A DNA stretch of 64,000 nt from Terrisporobacter vanillatitrophus (GTDB taxonomy: Bacteria > Bacillota > Clostridia > Peptostreptococcales > Peptostreptococcaceae). The stretch covers positions 1,736,001 to 1,800,000 of the forward strand of contig NZ_CP154625.1 of NCBI RefSeq assembly GCF_051148895.1. The letters run 5' to 3'. The notes under the pieces were generated by a model. It made no database searches. It worked only from the letters and a program-made list of their open reading frames with translations, and was not told the origin of the DNA. Below, piece after piece: positions 35,772-44,845 of this stretch; within the stretch, counting starts at the first letter, position 1; each line of letters begins with the position of its first letter. The position numbers and the translations under genes were made by a program.

Positions 35772-37031
35772 ATGCTTAAAATTGTTCATCCAGTATGTTG
35801 TGGTATTGATGTTCACAAAAAATTTATAGTAGCTACAATTGCTTCTACTAATTCTAAAAATATCACAACATATAAAACTAAAAACTTTCAAACATTTACC
35901 CATAATTTAATTGAATTCAAAAACTGGTTATTAAGTAACAATTGTACTGAAATATGCATGGAAAGTACCGGTAAATACTGGTTACCAATCTATAACATTC
36001 TTGAAGATACTTGTAATATTACACTTGCAAATCCTAAATTTATAAAAAATATTCCTGGTAAAAAAACTGATAAACGTGATTCTTTATGGATTACAGATTT
36101 ACACAAGCATGGTCTAGTTAGGGGGAGTTTTATTCCTCCAAAACAAATCAGAGAACTTAGAGATTTAATGAGATACAGAAGTAAATTAGTTAATTTTCGT
36201 TCTAGTGAAAAAAACAGAATTCAAAATTCATTAACTGTATCTAACTTAATGATTTCTAGCGTTGTATCTGATACATTTGGTAAATCTTCTTCAGCTATTA
36301 TTAAATATGCATTGGATCATCCCGAAAAGCTGAATATTGATTATACTGAATTTCTTCATGCTAGACTACTACCTAAAGCTGAAGAAATAAATCTATCTAT
36401 GCAAGGCAATATATCTAAAGAGCAATCAAGCAAAATGAGAGTTTCATTTAACCATTTTGACTATATAAATAATTGTTTGACCCAACTAGATAATGTAATT
36501 TCTATCATTTCTTCAGACTACCAGGATCAAATATCTTTACTTTCTTCCGTACCAGGAATTACACCTAAGTCTGCCGTAGGCATAATTTCTGAAATAGGTG
36601 TTGATATGTCTAAATTTGATACATCAAAGCACCTTTGTTCTTGGGCAGGATTAACGCCTCAGAACAATGAAAGTGCAGGAAAAAAGAAAAGTGTTCGTAT
36701 AAGTCGTGCCGGTTTATATTTAAAACCTTTGCTTGTTCAATGTGCCAATGCAGCTATTAAAGATAAATCATGTCCTTACTTTAAATATAGATATGAATCT
36801 ATTAAAAAAAGACGTGGACATAAGAGAGCTATAATAGCTATTTCAAGAATGCTACTTACTTGTTGTTACAATATGTTACTAAATAATAAAGAATTTAATT
36901 CTTCATTATACGATTCTTACTTAAGTGATTGTGTAAATCAAACTAAATCTATAGATAGGATGATTAAATATCTACAAACTCAAGGATTTGTAGTTCAAAC
37001 ACAAGTTGAAGAATCACTTGGAATTACATGA
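35772..37031 (+). CDS. IS110-family transposase/recombinase (DEDD)
   Basis: 419 residues. N-terminal RuvC-like DEDD domain: CCGIDVHKKFIVATIAS (first Asp), CMESTGKYW (Glu), KKTDKRDSLWITDL (Asp residues). C-terminal Transposase_20 domain: SSVPGITPKSAVGIISEIG, LCSWAGLTPQNNESAG with the candidate catalytic serine, then RISRAGLYLKPLL. AAGGTGATAAA precedes the ATG. It is complete and lies antisense to the IS3 orfs around it. Confidence 0.92.
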   Translation: MLKIVHPVCCGIDVHKKFIVATIASTNSKNITTYKTKNFQTFTHNLIEFKNWLLSNNCTEICMESTGKYWLPIYNILEDTCNITLANPKFIKNIPGKKTDKRDSLWITDLHKHGLVRGSFIPPKQIRELRDLMRYRSKLVNFRSSEKNRIQNSLTVSNLMISSVVSDTFGKSSSAIIKYALDHPEKLNIDYTEFLHARLLPKAEEINLSMQGNISKEQSSKMRVSFNHFDYINNCLTQLDNVISIISSDYQDQISLLSSVPGITPKSAVGIISEIGVDMSKFDTSKHLCSWAGLTPQNNESAGKKKSVRISRAGLYLKPLLVQCANAAIKDKSCPYFKYRYESIKKRRGHKRAIIAISRMLLTCCYNMLLNNKEFNSSLYDSYLSDCVNQTKSIDRMIKYLQTQGFVVQTQVEESLGIT

Positions 37032-37374
37032 TAATTAACCAGTAAATCAATTTTCCACAAACTCCGTTTTTATTTTTTTTAATATTTAAAGGGAGTTATT
37101 TAGTGTGCAATCCCTTCGGGTATCTTTTTTCAAGTTAAACACCCCAATCGTTAGAATCTTGGTCCAACAATTGGGGCGCAGTACATTTTTGATACACCCC
37201 TTGAATTATGTTTAATGACAGACAATGAACATAAGTGAAAGTGTACTTACATATTATGTAATAAAATTGTAGAACTTATGTGTTCAGATTTTAATTTTAT
37301 AAATATAAAATAGTAGTTATTAATTCTGGACTTACATTTAAAACATTAATAAAGTAAAGGAGGGTTATTATTGC

Positions 37375-39570
37375 ATGGGAGAGATGAGATGCCCGTTTAC
37401 TGGAAGAACTAGAATGTCAAGCAGTCCAACCAACAACATGGATTTGTTGCCTAATAAGTTAAATCTAAACATTCTTCACCAAAACTCTAGTTTAAGTAAT
37501 CCAATGGGAAGTAATTTTAATTATGCGAAAGAATTTGAAAAACTTGATTATTATGCATTAAAAAAAGATTTATATGATTTGATGACAGATTCAAAGGATT
37601 GGTGGCCAGCAGATTTTGGTAATTATGGACCACTATTTATTCGTATGGCATGGCATAGTGCAGGAACTTATAGAGTAGGGGACGGTAGAGGTGGAGCAAG
37701 TGATGGAACCCAGAGATTTCCACCAATAGATAGTTGGCCTGATAATGCTAACTTAGATAAAGCTCGTAGGTTACTTTGGCCAATTAAACAAAAATACGGC
37801 GATAAAATTTCATGGGCAGATCTTATGATATTAACAGGTAATTGTGCTCTTGAATCAATGGGACTTAAGACATTTGGATTTGGCGGTGGACGTGTGGATG
37901 TTTGGGAACCACAAGAGGTTTACTGGGGGTCAGCTGAGGAGATGCTTGGAACTAATAAAATTCCTGGTACAAACGAAATTGAAAATCCACTTGCAGCGGT
38001 TCAGATGGGACTTATTTATGTAAATCCAGAAGGACCTGATGGAAAACCAGATCCAGTTGGCTCTGCAAAAGATGTTAGAGAGACATTTGCTCGTATGGCT
38101 ATGAATGATGAAGAAACTGTGGCACTTGTGGCAGGTGGTCATACATTTGGTAAATGCCATGGAGCAGCTCCAGCCACATATGTTGGGCCTGCACCTGACG
38201 TTGCTAATATTGAAGAACAGGGACTTGGCTGGAAGAATGATTATAAAACAGGTAAAGGTATTGATACAATCACTAGTGGACTTGAAGGTGCATGGAAGCC
38301 AAATCCAACAAAATGGGATATGGGCTATTTTGAAACATTGTTTAAGTACGAGTGGGAGTTGGTTAAGAGTCCTGCAGGAGCTTATCAATGGTTGGCTAAA
38401 GATGTAGCTGAGGAAGATATGATTGTAGATGCACATGACCCATCTATAAATCATCGTCCTATTATGACAACGGCTGATTTAGGTCTTCGATTTGATCCAA
38501 TATATGAGCCAATTGCTAGAAATTATATGGAAAATCCTGATAAATTTGCTGATGATTTTGCACGTGCTTGGTTTAAATTGACACATCGTGATATGGGTCC
38601 TATTTCAAGGTATCTAGGTCCTGAGGTACCCCCAGAGAAACTTATATGGCAAGACCCTGTACCAGAAGTTGATTATGAATTAGTTAATAAAGAAGACATT
38701 AAATATCTTAAAAATAAAATTTCAGATTCTAATTTATCAGTATCAGACCTTGTTTATACAGCTTGGTCTTCTGCATCCACATTTAGAGGATCTGATAAAC
38801 GTGGTGGTGCAAATGGAGCAAGAATTCGTCTACAACCACAGAGATCTTGGGAAGTTAATGAACCAGAGCAATTAGATAATGTTTTACAAATTCTTGAAAA
38901 AATACAATCAGACTTTAATTATTTACAGTTAAAGTCAAATAAAATAAATAAGAAGGTATCCTTAGCAGATTTGATTGTACTAGGAGGATGTGCAGGAATT
39001 GAAAAAGCGGCAAGAAAAGCAGGATATAAAATCAGAGTTCCTTTCACTCCAGGACGTAGTGACGCATCTCAGGAAGAAACTGATATTCAATCTTTTGCTG
39101 TACTTGAGCCAAAAGCAGATGGATTTAGAAACTATGTAAAGCCAGATTATTCAATGATGCAAGACAAATTATTAATTGATCGTGCACAGCTTTTAACCTT
39201 GACTGCTCCTGAAATGACAGTATTATTAGGTGGGATGCGTGTGTTAGATATTAACTATAAAAAATCTCAAAATGGTGTTTTTACAAAGAAACCAGAAGCT
39301 CTTACAAATGATTTCTTTGTAAATCTTTTAGATATGGATACAGTTTGGCAACCTACTTCCACCGATGAACAAATATTTGAGGGACGTGATAGAGCAACAG
39401 GAAAATTAAAGTGGAAAGGAACAAGAGTTGATCTTATTTTTGGATCTAACTCTCAACTTCGCGCCATTGCAGAAGTCTATGCAAGTGAAGGCTCTCAGCG
39501 TAAATTCTTAAAGGACTTTGTATGTGCTTGGAATAAAGTAATGAACGCAGATCGTTATGATATATGCTAA
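37375..39570 (+). CDS. katG: Catalase-peroxidase
   Basis: 731-residue bifunctional heme catalase/peroxidase detoxifying hydrogen peroxide; cytosolic homodimer. Distal motif RMAWHSAGTYR, proximal heme His in GGHTFGKCHGAA, and the Trp-Tyr-Met adduct residues at W93, Y215 (LIYVNPEGP) and M241 (RETFARMAM), with the same 122 and 26 spacing as in the Mycobacterium enzyme. The degenerate C-terminal half is also present. AAGGAGGG precedes the ATG. It is unusual in a clostridium-like background and lies just beyond the nested insertion sequences, which suggests acquisition, though codon use is not obviously foreign. Confidence 0.95.
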   Translation: MGEMRCPFTGRTRMSSSPTNNMDLLPNKLNLNILHQNSSLSNPMGSNFNYAKEFEKLDYYALKKDLYDLMTDSKDWWPADFGNYGPLFIRMAWHSAGTYRVGDGRGGASDGTQRFPPIDSWPDNANLDKARRLLWPIKQKYGDKISWADLMILTGNCALESMGLKTFGFGGGRVDVWEPQEVYWGSAEEMLGTNKIPGTNEIENPLAAVQMGLIYVNPEGPDGKPDPVGSAKDVRETFARMAMNDEETVALVAGGHTFGKCHGAAPATYVGPAPDVANIEEQGLGWKNDYKTGKGIDTITSGLEGAWKPNPTKWDMGYFETLFKYEWELVKSPAGAYQWLAKDVAEEDMIVDAHDPSINHRPIMTTADLGLRFDPIYEPIARNYMENPDKFADDFARAWFKLTHRDMGPISRYLGPEVPPEKLIWQDPVPEVDYELVNKEDIKYLKNKISDSNLSVSDLVYTAWSSASTFRGSDKRGGANGARIRLQPQRSWEVNEPEQLDNVLQILEKIQSDFNYLQLKSNKINKKVSLADLIVLGGCAGIEKAARKAGYKIRVPFTPGRSDASQEETDIQSFAVLEPKADGFRNYVKPDYSMMQDKLLIDRAQLLTLTAPEMTVLLGGMRVLDINYKKSQNGVFTKKPEALTNDFFVNLLDMDTVWQPTSTDEQIFEGRDRATGKLKWKGTRVDLIFGSNSQLRAIAEVYASEGSQRKFLKDFVCAWNKVMNADRYDIC

Positions 39571-39680
39571 GATTAAAATATTTTTCAAAAAAATGCGTAA
39601 ATTATTACAAAATAGGATACAATTAAATATGTAATAAAAAAATAAAATACTTTTATAAATAAGTTAAGGAGATTTATTAA

Positions 39681-39881
39681 ATGACAAACGGAATAGTAAA
39701 ATGGTTTAACAATGACAAAGGATTTGGATTTATATCAGTAGAAGGTGGAGATGATGTATTCGCACATTTCTCAGCTATAAAAACTGATGGATACAAAACA
39801 TTAGAAGAAGGACAAAAAGTTAGCTTTGACATAGTTAAAGGCGCTAGAGGACCTCAAGCTGAAAATATAACTATATTATAA
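39681..39881 (+). CDS. csp: Cold-shock protein, second copy
   Basis: 66 residues, single CSD: GIVKWFNNDKGFGFISV and DVFAHFS. It differs from the copy at 17380-17580 at only a few positions (SE/ND, TVD/SVE, Q/K, N/D). TAAGGAG precedes the ATG. Single-stranded RNA chaperone; monocistronic with its own terminator. Confidence 0.95.
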   Translation: MTNGIVKWFNNDKGFGFISVEGGDDVFAHFSAIKTDGYKTLEEGQKVSFDIVKGARGPQAENITIL

Positions 39882-39900
39882 TATATATAGATTGTATGAA

Positions 39901-39926
39901 AAAAGACCCATTGGGTCTTTTTTTAG
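39901..39926 (+). terminator. Terminator of cold-shock gene 2
   Basis: AAAGACCC, loop ATT, GGGTCTTT followed by a T-run. Confidence 0.9.
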
Positions 39927-39944
39927 TATTAGCAACTAATCCAC

Positions 39945-40838
39945 TTATAATCTTGAATTTTTACGATAAACATAAGGAGAAACACCAGTCTTATTTTTAA
40001 ATTTTTCAATAAAATAACTAGTAGTACCAAAACCACAATTATAAGCAATCTCAGTAACAGAATAATCGCTAGAAACTAAAAGTTTAGTAGCCACAACAAG
40101 CCTATAATTAATTAAATACTCAAAAACAGTACACTTCATATGCTTTTTAAATTCTCTACAACAAGCACTTTTAGATAAGTTAGCCACCTTTGCTATATCT
40201 TCTAACTGAATTTTTTCCATATAGTGATTATTTATATAGGTAATAATATTTTTTAAGCGTAAACTATTGTAATTTAGTTCCTTTTCCTTAAAATTTTTAA
40301 AGTAAAACTCAAAGAAATCCTTCCAAATTTCCAAAAAATTAATAAAAATTTCAAATTCGAATCCAAAGGTTTTGCTGCTAAAAATTTCATAAATATAAGA
40401 AAGTTTGTTCAAAATATTTAACTGCCATGAAATATTTTTAGAAAGAATGCAATATTCAATAGATGAATTATTTACATAAGTATCAATATATTTTGTGTTT
40501 ATTAAACTTCCCATAAAACTAGAAATAAGCTTTGGATGAAAGTCAAAACATATATAGGAACTATCTATATTTTCATAATTTTTAGCTCTATGTATCTGTT
40601 GAGAATTTATAAATAAGCCATCACCTTCATTTAATACGACTTGAGATGCATTTATATCAAATACTATACTACCTTTAGTAATTAAACAAAATTGCAATTC
40701 ATCATGCCAGTGCCAATCAATAAAACCTATAACATTTTTGCTAATATCCGTTGTATAAATTGCAAGGGGAAATTCAAAGGAACCATGATCTGTGGTTTCT
40801 TTTTTATTTTCATCAATAATAATATTATATTGTTGCAT
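39945..40838 (-). CDS. AraC-family regulator with cupin sensor
   Basis: 297 residues. N-terminal cupin-like ligand domain (HWHDELQFCLITKGSIVFDI, then EGDGLFINSQQIHRAKNY). C-terminal pair of HTH motifs: IQLEDIAKVANLSKSACCREF and YSVTEIAYNCGFGTTSYFIE, ending KNKTGVSPYVYRK. AGGAAGGA precedes the start on the reverse strand. It is divergent from ygeX-ygeY with 103 bases between, so it most likely regulates them in response to an amino-acid-derived ligand. Confidence 0.92.
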   Translation of the reverse strand: MQQYNIIIDENKKETTDHGSFEFPLAIYTTDISKNVIGFIDWHWHDELQFCLITKGSIVFDINASQVVLNEGDGLFINSQQIHRAKNYENIDSSYICFDFHPKLISSFMGSLINTKYIDTYVNNSSIEYCILSKNISWQLNILNKLSYIYEIFSSKTFGFEFEIFINFLEIWKDFFEFYFKNFKEKELNYNSLRLKNIITYINNHYMEKIQLEDIAKVANLSKSACCREFKKHMKCTVFEYLINYRLVVATKLLVSSDYSVTEIAYNCGFGTTSYFIEKFKNKTGVSPYVYRKNSRL

Positions 40839-40859
40839 ATTTTATTTTTCCTTCCTATG

Positions 40860-40925
40860 TCAATATAACGATACAAATTGATTATATTATGATATAGATA
40901 TTTATAAAAGTCAATATAATTATAC
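40860..40925. promoter_or_regulatory. Direct repeats in the AraC/ygeX divergent promoter
   Basis: TCAATATAACGATAC (40860-40874) and TCAATATAATTATAC (40911-40925) match at 13 of 15 positions, 51 bases apart, as expected for AraC-family sites in direct orientation. Confidence 0.55.
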
Positions 40926-40941
40926 TTAAGGAGGTGGGGTA

Positions 40942-42021
40942 ATGAATTCAATAGAGATCATAAAAAACACTAAAACAAAATATTTAAATAATATGGAACT
41001 TCCACAGGATTTTGAATCAGTATATAGTTTTCACAAAAGTATGAAAGATTATAAAGTAACACCTTTGCATAATTTAAAATCACTTTCACAAAAACTATCA
41101 GTGAAAAGTATATATGTAAAAGATGAATCATATAGATTTGGATTAAACGCTTTTAAAGGACTAGGAGCCAGTTATGCCCTAGAAAAGATTATAAAAGAGG
41201 AGAAAAATCCAACTTACACATTTGTTTCTTGCACCGATGGAAATCACGGAAAAGCTTTAGCATGGAGAGCTGAGAGTCTTGGGTATAAGTCAATAATATT
41301 TATGCCAAAGGGAAGTGAAGATAGAAGAGTAAAAGCCATAGAAAAATATGGGGCAAAGGTAGTTGTAACAGATATGAATTATGATGACACTGTTAGATAT
41401 GCTTCTAATTTTGCAAAAGAAAACAATTATTATTTAGTACAAGATACAGCATTACCAGGATATACACAAATACCAAATAATATAGTACTAGGATATTCAA
41501 CTATGATAAGAGAAGCACTAGATCAAATGAAAGAAAAGCCAACACATATATTTGTTCAAGCAGGTGTTGGAGCCATGGCTGGTGGAGTTCTTTGGTATTT
41601 ATACAATAAATACGGTGATGAATTGCCTTTTATTGGAGTAATAGAATCAAGTGCAGTGCCTTGTATATATGAATCTGTAAAAGAAAATAAAAATATAACT
41701 ATTGGTGGTGAACCACATACGGCAATGGCAGGACTTAACTGTGGAGAAGCTAATTTTACTACTTTTCCATTATTAAAAGCTCAGTCAAGTTTCTTTATAA
41801 AATGTGAAGATGAAATAACTTTCAAAGGTATGGATAGAGCCAAAAATCCAATAGGAGATGATGTTAATTTCAGTTCTGGTGAGTCTGGAGCTGTAGGACT
41901 AGGATTTGTAGAAGAAATACTTTCCAATATGAATTATGAAAAAATAAAAAATCAACTAGAATTTGATGAAAATTCTGTAATACTAGTATTTAATACAGAG
42001 GGAGTGGTTAAAGGTGAGTAA
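40942..42021 (+). CDS. ygeX: Diaminopropionate ammonia-lyase-like PLP enzyme
   Basis: 359-residue fold-type II PLP enzyme predicted to split 2,3-diaminopropionate into pyruvate and ammonia. The lysine motif RFGLNAFKGLGASYAL carries the PLP Lys; SCTDGNHGKALAW is the phosphate/asparagine loop typical of this enzyme; QAGVGAMAGGV is the glycine loop. It is somewhat shorter than the roughly 400-residue E. coli enzyme. AAGGAGGTGGGG precedes the ATG. It overlaps ygeY by eight bases. Confidence 0.88.
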   Translation: MNSIEIIKNTKTKYLNNMELPQDFESVYSFHKSMKDYKVTPLHNLKSLSQKLSVKSIYVKDESYRFGLNAFKGLGASYALEKIIKEEKNPTYTFVSCTDGNHGKALAWRAESLGYKSIIFMPKGSEDRRVKAIEKYGAKVVVTDMNYDDTVRYASNFAKENNYYLVQDTALPGYTQIPNNIVLGYSTMIREALDQMKEKPTHIFVQAGVGAMAGGVLWYLYNKYGDELPFIGVIESSAVPCIYESVKENKNITIGGEPHTAMAGLNCGEANFTTFPLLKAQSSFFIKCEDEITFKGMDRAKNPIGDDVNFSSGESGAVGLGFVEEILSNMNYEKIKNQLEFDENSVILVFNTEGVVKGE

Positions 42022-43162
42022 AGCATCAGATTTAATAAAATTTGTACAAAAGTCAGTTCAAACTAGAAGCTATACAGACGAAGAGGGGAATTTTGCAAAC
42101 TTAATAAAATCAGAAATGGAAAAATTAGGTTTTGACCAGGTATTTATAGATTCAACAGGAAATGTAGTTGGAAAAATAGGTAATGGACCTAAAATCATAC
42201 ACTTTGATTCTCATATGGATACTGTTGAAGTAAATGATGAAAAAGACTGGCAACAACCACCTTTTTCAGGAAATATAGTAGATGGATATTTATGGGGAAG
42301 AGGTAGCGTAGATATGAAATCATCTTTGTGTGCAAGTATTTATGCTGCTGTAGCTGCAAGAGATAAGGGCTATATAGATGGAAAAACCATATATGTAACA
42401 GGAACAGTATGCGAAGAATATTGTGATGGTGAAAATTTAAAACATTTATATGAAGAATTATCTTTAAGACCTGATTATTGCATTATTTGTGAGCCAAGCA
42501 ACAACGTAATAACTTTAGGACATAAGGGTAAAGCGCAAATAAGAATAAAAACTTATGGAGTATCATCTCATGGTTCAGCACCAGAAAAAGGTGTAAATGC
42601 AGTTTATGAAATGACTGAAATAATATCAAGAGTTGATGAATTAAATAAATCATTATACAAAGAAAACAAGCCACATGGCACAATAGTTTTATCGGATATT
42701 TCTTGTGTAAGTGCATCATTAAATGCAGTACCAAGTGAATGTTCTATTTATCTAGATAGAAGATTAGCTCTTGGAGACACATTGGAACAAGTAAAAGGAG
42801 AAATGGATGAGCTTATAAAAAATAAAAATGCATCATGGGAAGTGGGAACGCTATATCATACTACTTGGAATAATAAAAAACTAGAGTACCAACCAATGCA
42901 CGATCCTTGGAAAATTGAAAAAAATCATATATTAACTAAATCTTTGATAAAAGCTTATGAAGATGTATATAAAAAAGAGCCTGAAGAATTTGATTTCTGG
43001 GATTTTGGAACAAACGCTATAACACCTGTAGCCATGGGGATACCAACAATTGGATTTGGAGCAGGAGAATACAAATTAGCACATATGGTAGACGAAAGAT
43101 GCAAAGTTGAAAAAATAGAAGAAGCATGCCAAGTATATTGCAATTTAATAAAAGAATTATAA
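42014..43162 (+). CDS. ygeY: YgeY-type M20 amidohydrolase
   Basis: 382-residue zinc peptidase-like hydrolase of family M20. HFDSHMDTV (first metal His and catalytic Asp), WGRGSVDMKSSL (bridging Asp), TVCEEYCDGE (Glu pair), CEPSNN and GHKGKAQIRIKTYG (dimerisation lid). The residues match the YgeY group that accompanies ygeX in a purine/selenium-linked gene cluster in E. coli; the true substrate is unknown. Starts with GTG inside the end of ygeX, so the two are translationally coupled. Confidence 0.88.
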   Translation: MSKASDLIKFVQKSVQTRSYTDEEGNFANLIKSEMEKLGFDQVFIDSTGNVVGKIGNGPKIIHFDSHMDTVEVNDEKDWQQPPFSGNIVDGYLWGRGSVDMKSSLCASIYAAVAARDKGYIDGKTIYVTGTVCEEYCDGENLKHLYEELSLRPDYCIICEPSNNVITLGHKGKAQIRIKTYGVSSHGSAPEKGVNAVYEMTEIISRVDELNKSLYKENKPHGTIVLSDISCVSASLNAVPSECSIYLDRRLALGDTLEQVKGEMDELIKNKNASWEVGTLYHTTWNNKKLEYQPMHDPWKIEKNHILTKSLIKAYEDVYKKEPEEFDFWDFGTNAITPVAMGIPTIGFGAGEYKLAHMVDERCKVEKIEEACQVYCNLIKEL

Positions 43163-43197
43163 AATCAAATTAAAACAGAAAAAGAGTTATTTTATAA

Positions 43198-43359
43198 AAG
43201 TTACAAAAGTTACAAAAAAGAAAAAATAAAAAAATATATATAAATTGCTTGGGTGTTGAAAATGCTGGGTTTGAACTGTATAAAATTAGAAATAAAACAT
43301 ATATTTTGTTAACGGTTTGTAATTATTTTACAAAAAACACTTCCAAAAGTTACAAAGTT
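43198..43359 (+). promoter_or_regulatory. GTTACAAA boxes before the SH3/3D gene
   Basis: GTTACAAAAGTTACAAAA at 43200-43217 and AAGTTACAAAGTT at 43347-43359. The second 13-mer recurs exactly at 46611-46623 before the amidase gene. The remainder of this 295-base gap is AT-rich without other structure. Confidence 0.45.
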
Positions 43360-43457
43360 GTAATAATATATAAGTATAGATTTAAAATTTAAGTGATTAA
43401 AGGCACAATATTTTATTTAGAAAGATTATTCTATAAAACAATATTGGAGGAAAATAT

Positions 43458-44540
43458 ATGTTAAAAAATACTTTAAAAACAACAGCTTTTGTATCGATGG
43501 CAATGGCACTAGGGGCTGGTGCTTCTGTTGAATCTCAAGCTGCAACAGTAAAGGAAAACTTAAACCTTAGAGAGGGTGCATCTACTGAACATAACGTTCA
43601 AGAAGTACTTAAGCAAGGGCAAAATATAAAAATATTATCAGAGTCAAATGGTTGGTACAAAGTTAAAACTTCAGATGATAAAACAGGTTGGTCATATGGT
43701 AAATACATAGATGCTTCAAAAGAGGAAAAGGAAGAAGCAAGTGCTATTCCAGGAACAGTAACAGAATATTTGAATTTCAGAAAAGGTCCATCACTTGAAG
43801 ATGAAATAATTAATGTTCATGAAAAGGGAGCAAGTGTAAAAGTTTTATCAAAAAAAGGTGACTGGTACAAAGTTAAGACTTCAGATGGTAAAGTAGGCTG
43901 GTCATATAGAAAATATATAAAAGTATCAGATGCTAAATTTGCATGGTCAGAAAGTGATGCTAATGGAACTTTAAAAGACAATGCTAATATGAGAAAAGGA
44001 GCATCAACTAATTATAATATTATAAAAGTTTTATATGAAGGAGAAAAGGTAAAAGTAATATCATCATTAGATGGATGGTATAAACTTCAAACTTCAGATG
44101 GAAAAACAGGATGGGTACATAGTTCACATATAGATACTGATGTGGCTTTAATGACATGGAATAAAACTTCAAATAGTTCTAATTCAAAGGTATCATCAAG
44201 CACAAAAATATCATCAAGTACAAAAGAATCATCACAAGATAAATTATCAGGTTCAGAAGTTTCATCTTCATCAAAGAAAAGTATAGTAGTATCAGCTACA
44301 GCTTATAGTGGAGATGGTATAACTGCAACAGGAACAAAACCTCAATGGGGAACAATAGCTGTAGACCCAAGTGTTATTCCTTATGGAACAAAAGTTTATA
44401 TACCTAGATTTGGAAAAATATTCATTGCAGAAGACACTGGTGGAGGAATAAAAGGAAATAAGATAGATATATTTATGAATTCAGACTCACAGAGCAATAG
44501 CTGGGGAGTTAGAAATATATCTATACAAATAATAGACTAA
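43458..44540 (+). CDS. Secreted SH3-repeat protein with 3D domain
   Basis: 360 residues. A signal peptide (TAFVSMAMALGAGASVESQA) is followed by three bacterial SH3 domains (about residues 28-90, 98-160, 170-232; each with NLRxGAS/FRKGPS and WYKVKTSDGKxGW), a Ser-rich linker (about 240-275) and a C-terminal 3D domain (ATAYSGDGITATG, AVDPSVIPYGT, AEDTGGGIKGNKIDIF) whose three Asp residues resemble the active site of lytic transglycosylase MltA and resuscitation factors. Probably a peptidoglycan-binding lytic enzyme. TTGGAGG precedes the ATG. Confidence 0.92.
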   Translation: MLKNTLKTTAFVSMAMALGAGASVESQAATVKENLNLREGASTEHNVQEVLKQGQNIKILSESNGWYKVKTSDDKTGWSYGKYIDASKEEKEEASAIPGTVTEYLNFRKGPSLEDEIINVHEKGASVKVLSKKGDWYKVKTSDGKVGWSYRKYIKVSDAKFAWSESDANGTLKDNANMRKGASTNYNIIKVLYEGEKVKVISSLDGWYKLQTSDGKTGWVHSSHIDTDVALMTWNKTSNSSNSKVSSSTKISSSTKESSQDKLSGSEVSSSSKKSIVVSATAYSGDGITATGTKPQWGTIAVDPSVIPYGTKVYIPRFGKIFIAEDTGGGIKGNKIDIFMNSDSQSNSWGVRNISIQIID

Positions 44541-44618
44541 TATAAATTAAAAGGATGTATGGTTGCTAGTGTTAGTATACCGAGCATTGATGTAGATAAA
44601 GTAGATATGTAATTAATG

Positions 44619-44650
44619 GAGCCAGGTACTAAATGTATCTGGTTCTTTTT
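44619..44650 (+). terminator. Terminator after the 3D-domain gene
   Basis: GAGCCAG...TAC and GTA...CTGGTTC, followed by a T-run. Confidence 0.85.
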
Positions 44651-44662
44651 TATTGTAAAAGT

Positions 44663-44762
44663 CTATGTTAGTTTTCTTCGTGGAGTATCACATATATAAA
44701 CTCCAAATGCAGGATATTCCCATTCCTCCATTATGTAACTCTCATTAATTCTATATATGAAT
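44663..44762 (-). pseudogene. Possible C-terminal fragment of a lost gene
   Basis: The reverse strand is open for about 32 codons and ends EEWEYPAFGVYICDTPRRKL then stop. The composition looks like real protein, but there is no start region or ribosome site and no family I can name. It lies in an otherwise empty gap. Confidence 0.25.
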
Positions 44763-44845
44763 TAGGTAATTTATATTTAAGTTCACTCTCAACAGTTTTT
44801 ATTTCTTATATTCCAATGCTATACTAATAAAAAGGGGAAGAACAC

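Larger units (their letters stand above)
35500..37135 (+). mobile_element. IS110-family element nested in the IS3 element (ends approximate)
   Basis: Contains a DEDD transposase with a long non-coding leader of about 270 bases. No terminal inverted repeats are visible, as usual for IS110. A repeated TCAAG at both proposed edges (35500-35504 and 37131-37135) could be the target/core match, but boundaries need a comparison with an empty IS3 copy. Confidence 0.65.
34018..37185 (-). mobile_element. IS3-family element, interrupted by an IS110-family element
   Basis: Ends are imperfect inverted repeats beginning TGTACTG: left TGTACTGAGACCCAAAAGTT, right (reverse strand) TGTACTGCGCCCCAATTGTT, continuing GGAC in both. 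It carries orfA and orfB on the reverse strand in IS3/IS150 arrangement. An IS110-type transposase in the opposite orientation occupies the region between the right end and orfA. Just inside the right end is a long hairpin (CCCCAAT ... ATTGGGG) that could block read-through into orfA. The IS3 promoter region is separated from orfA, so the element is probably inactive. Confidence 0.8.

Noticed and set aside
34018..37185. Two independent insertion sequences side by side
   Set aside because: The IS3 right end is found beyond the IS110 gene at 37185, so the IS110 element lies inside the IS3 element.
37260..37370. PerR or Fur box before katG
   Set aside because: Only weak AT-rich symmetry (ATTTTATAAATATAAAAT) is present; it does not match the PerR consensus well.
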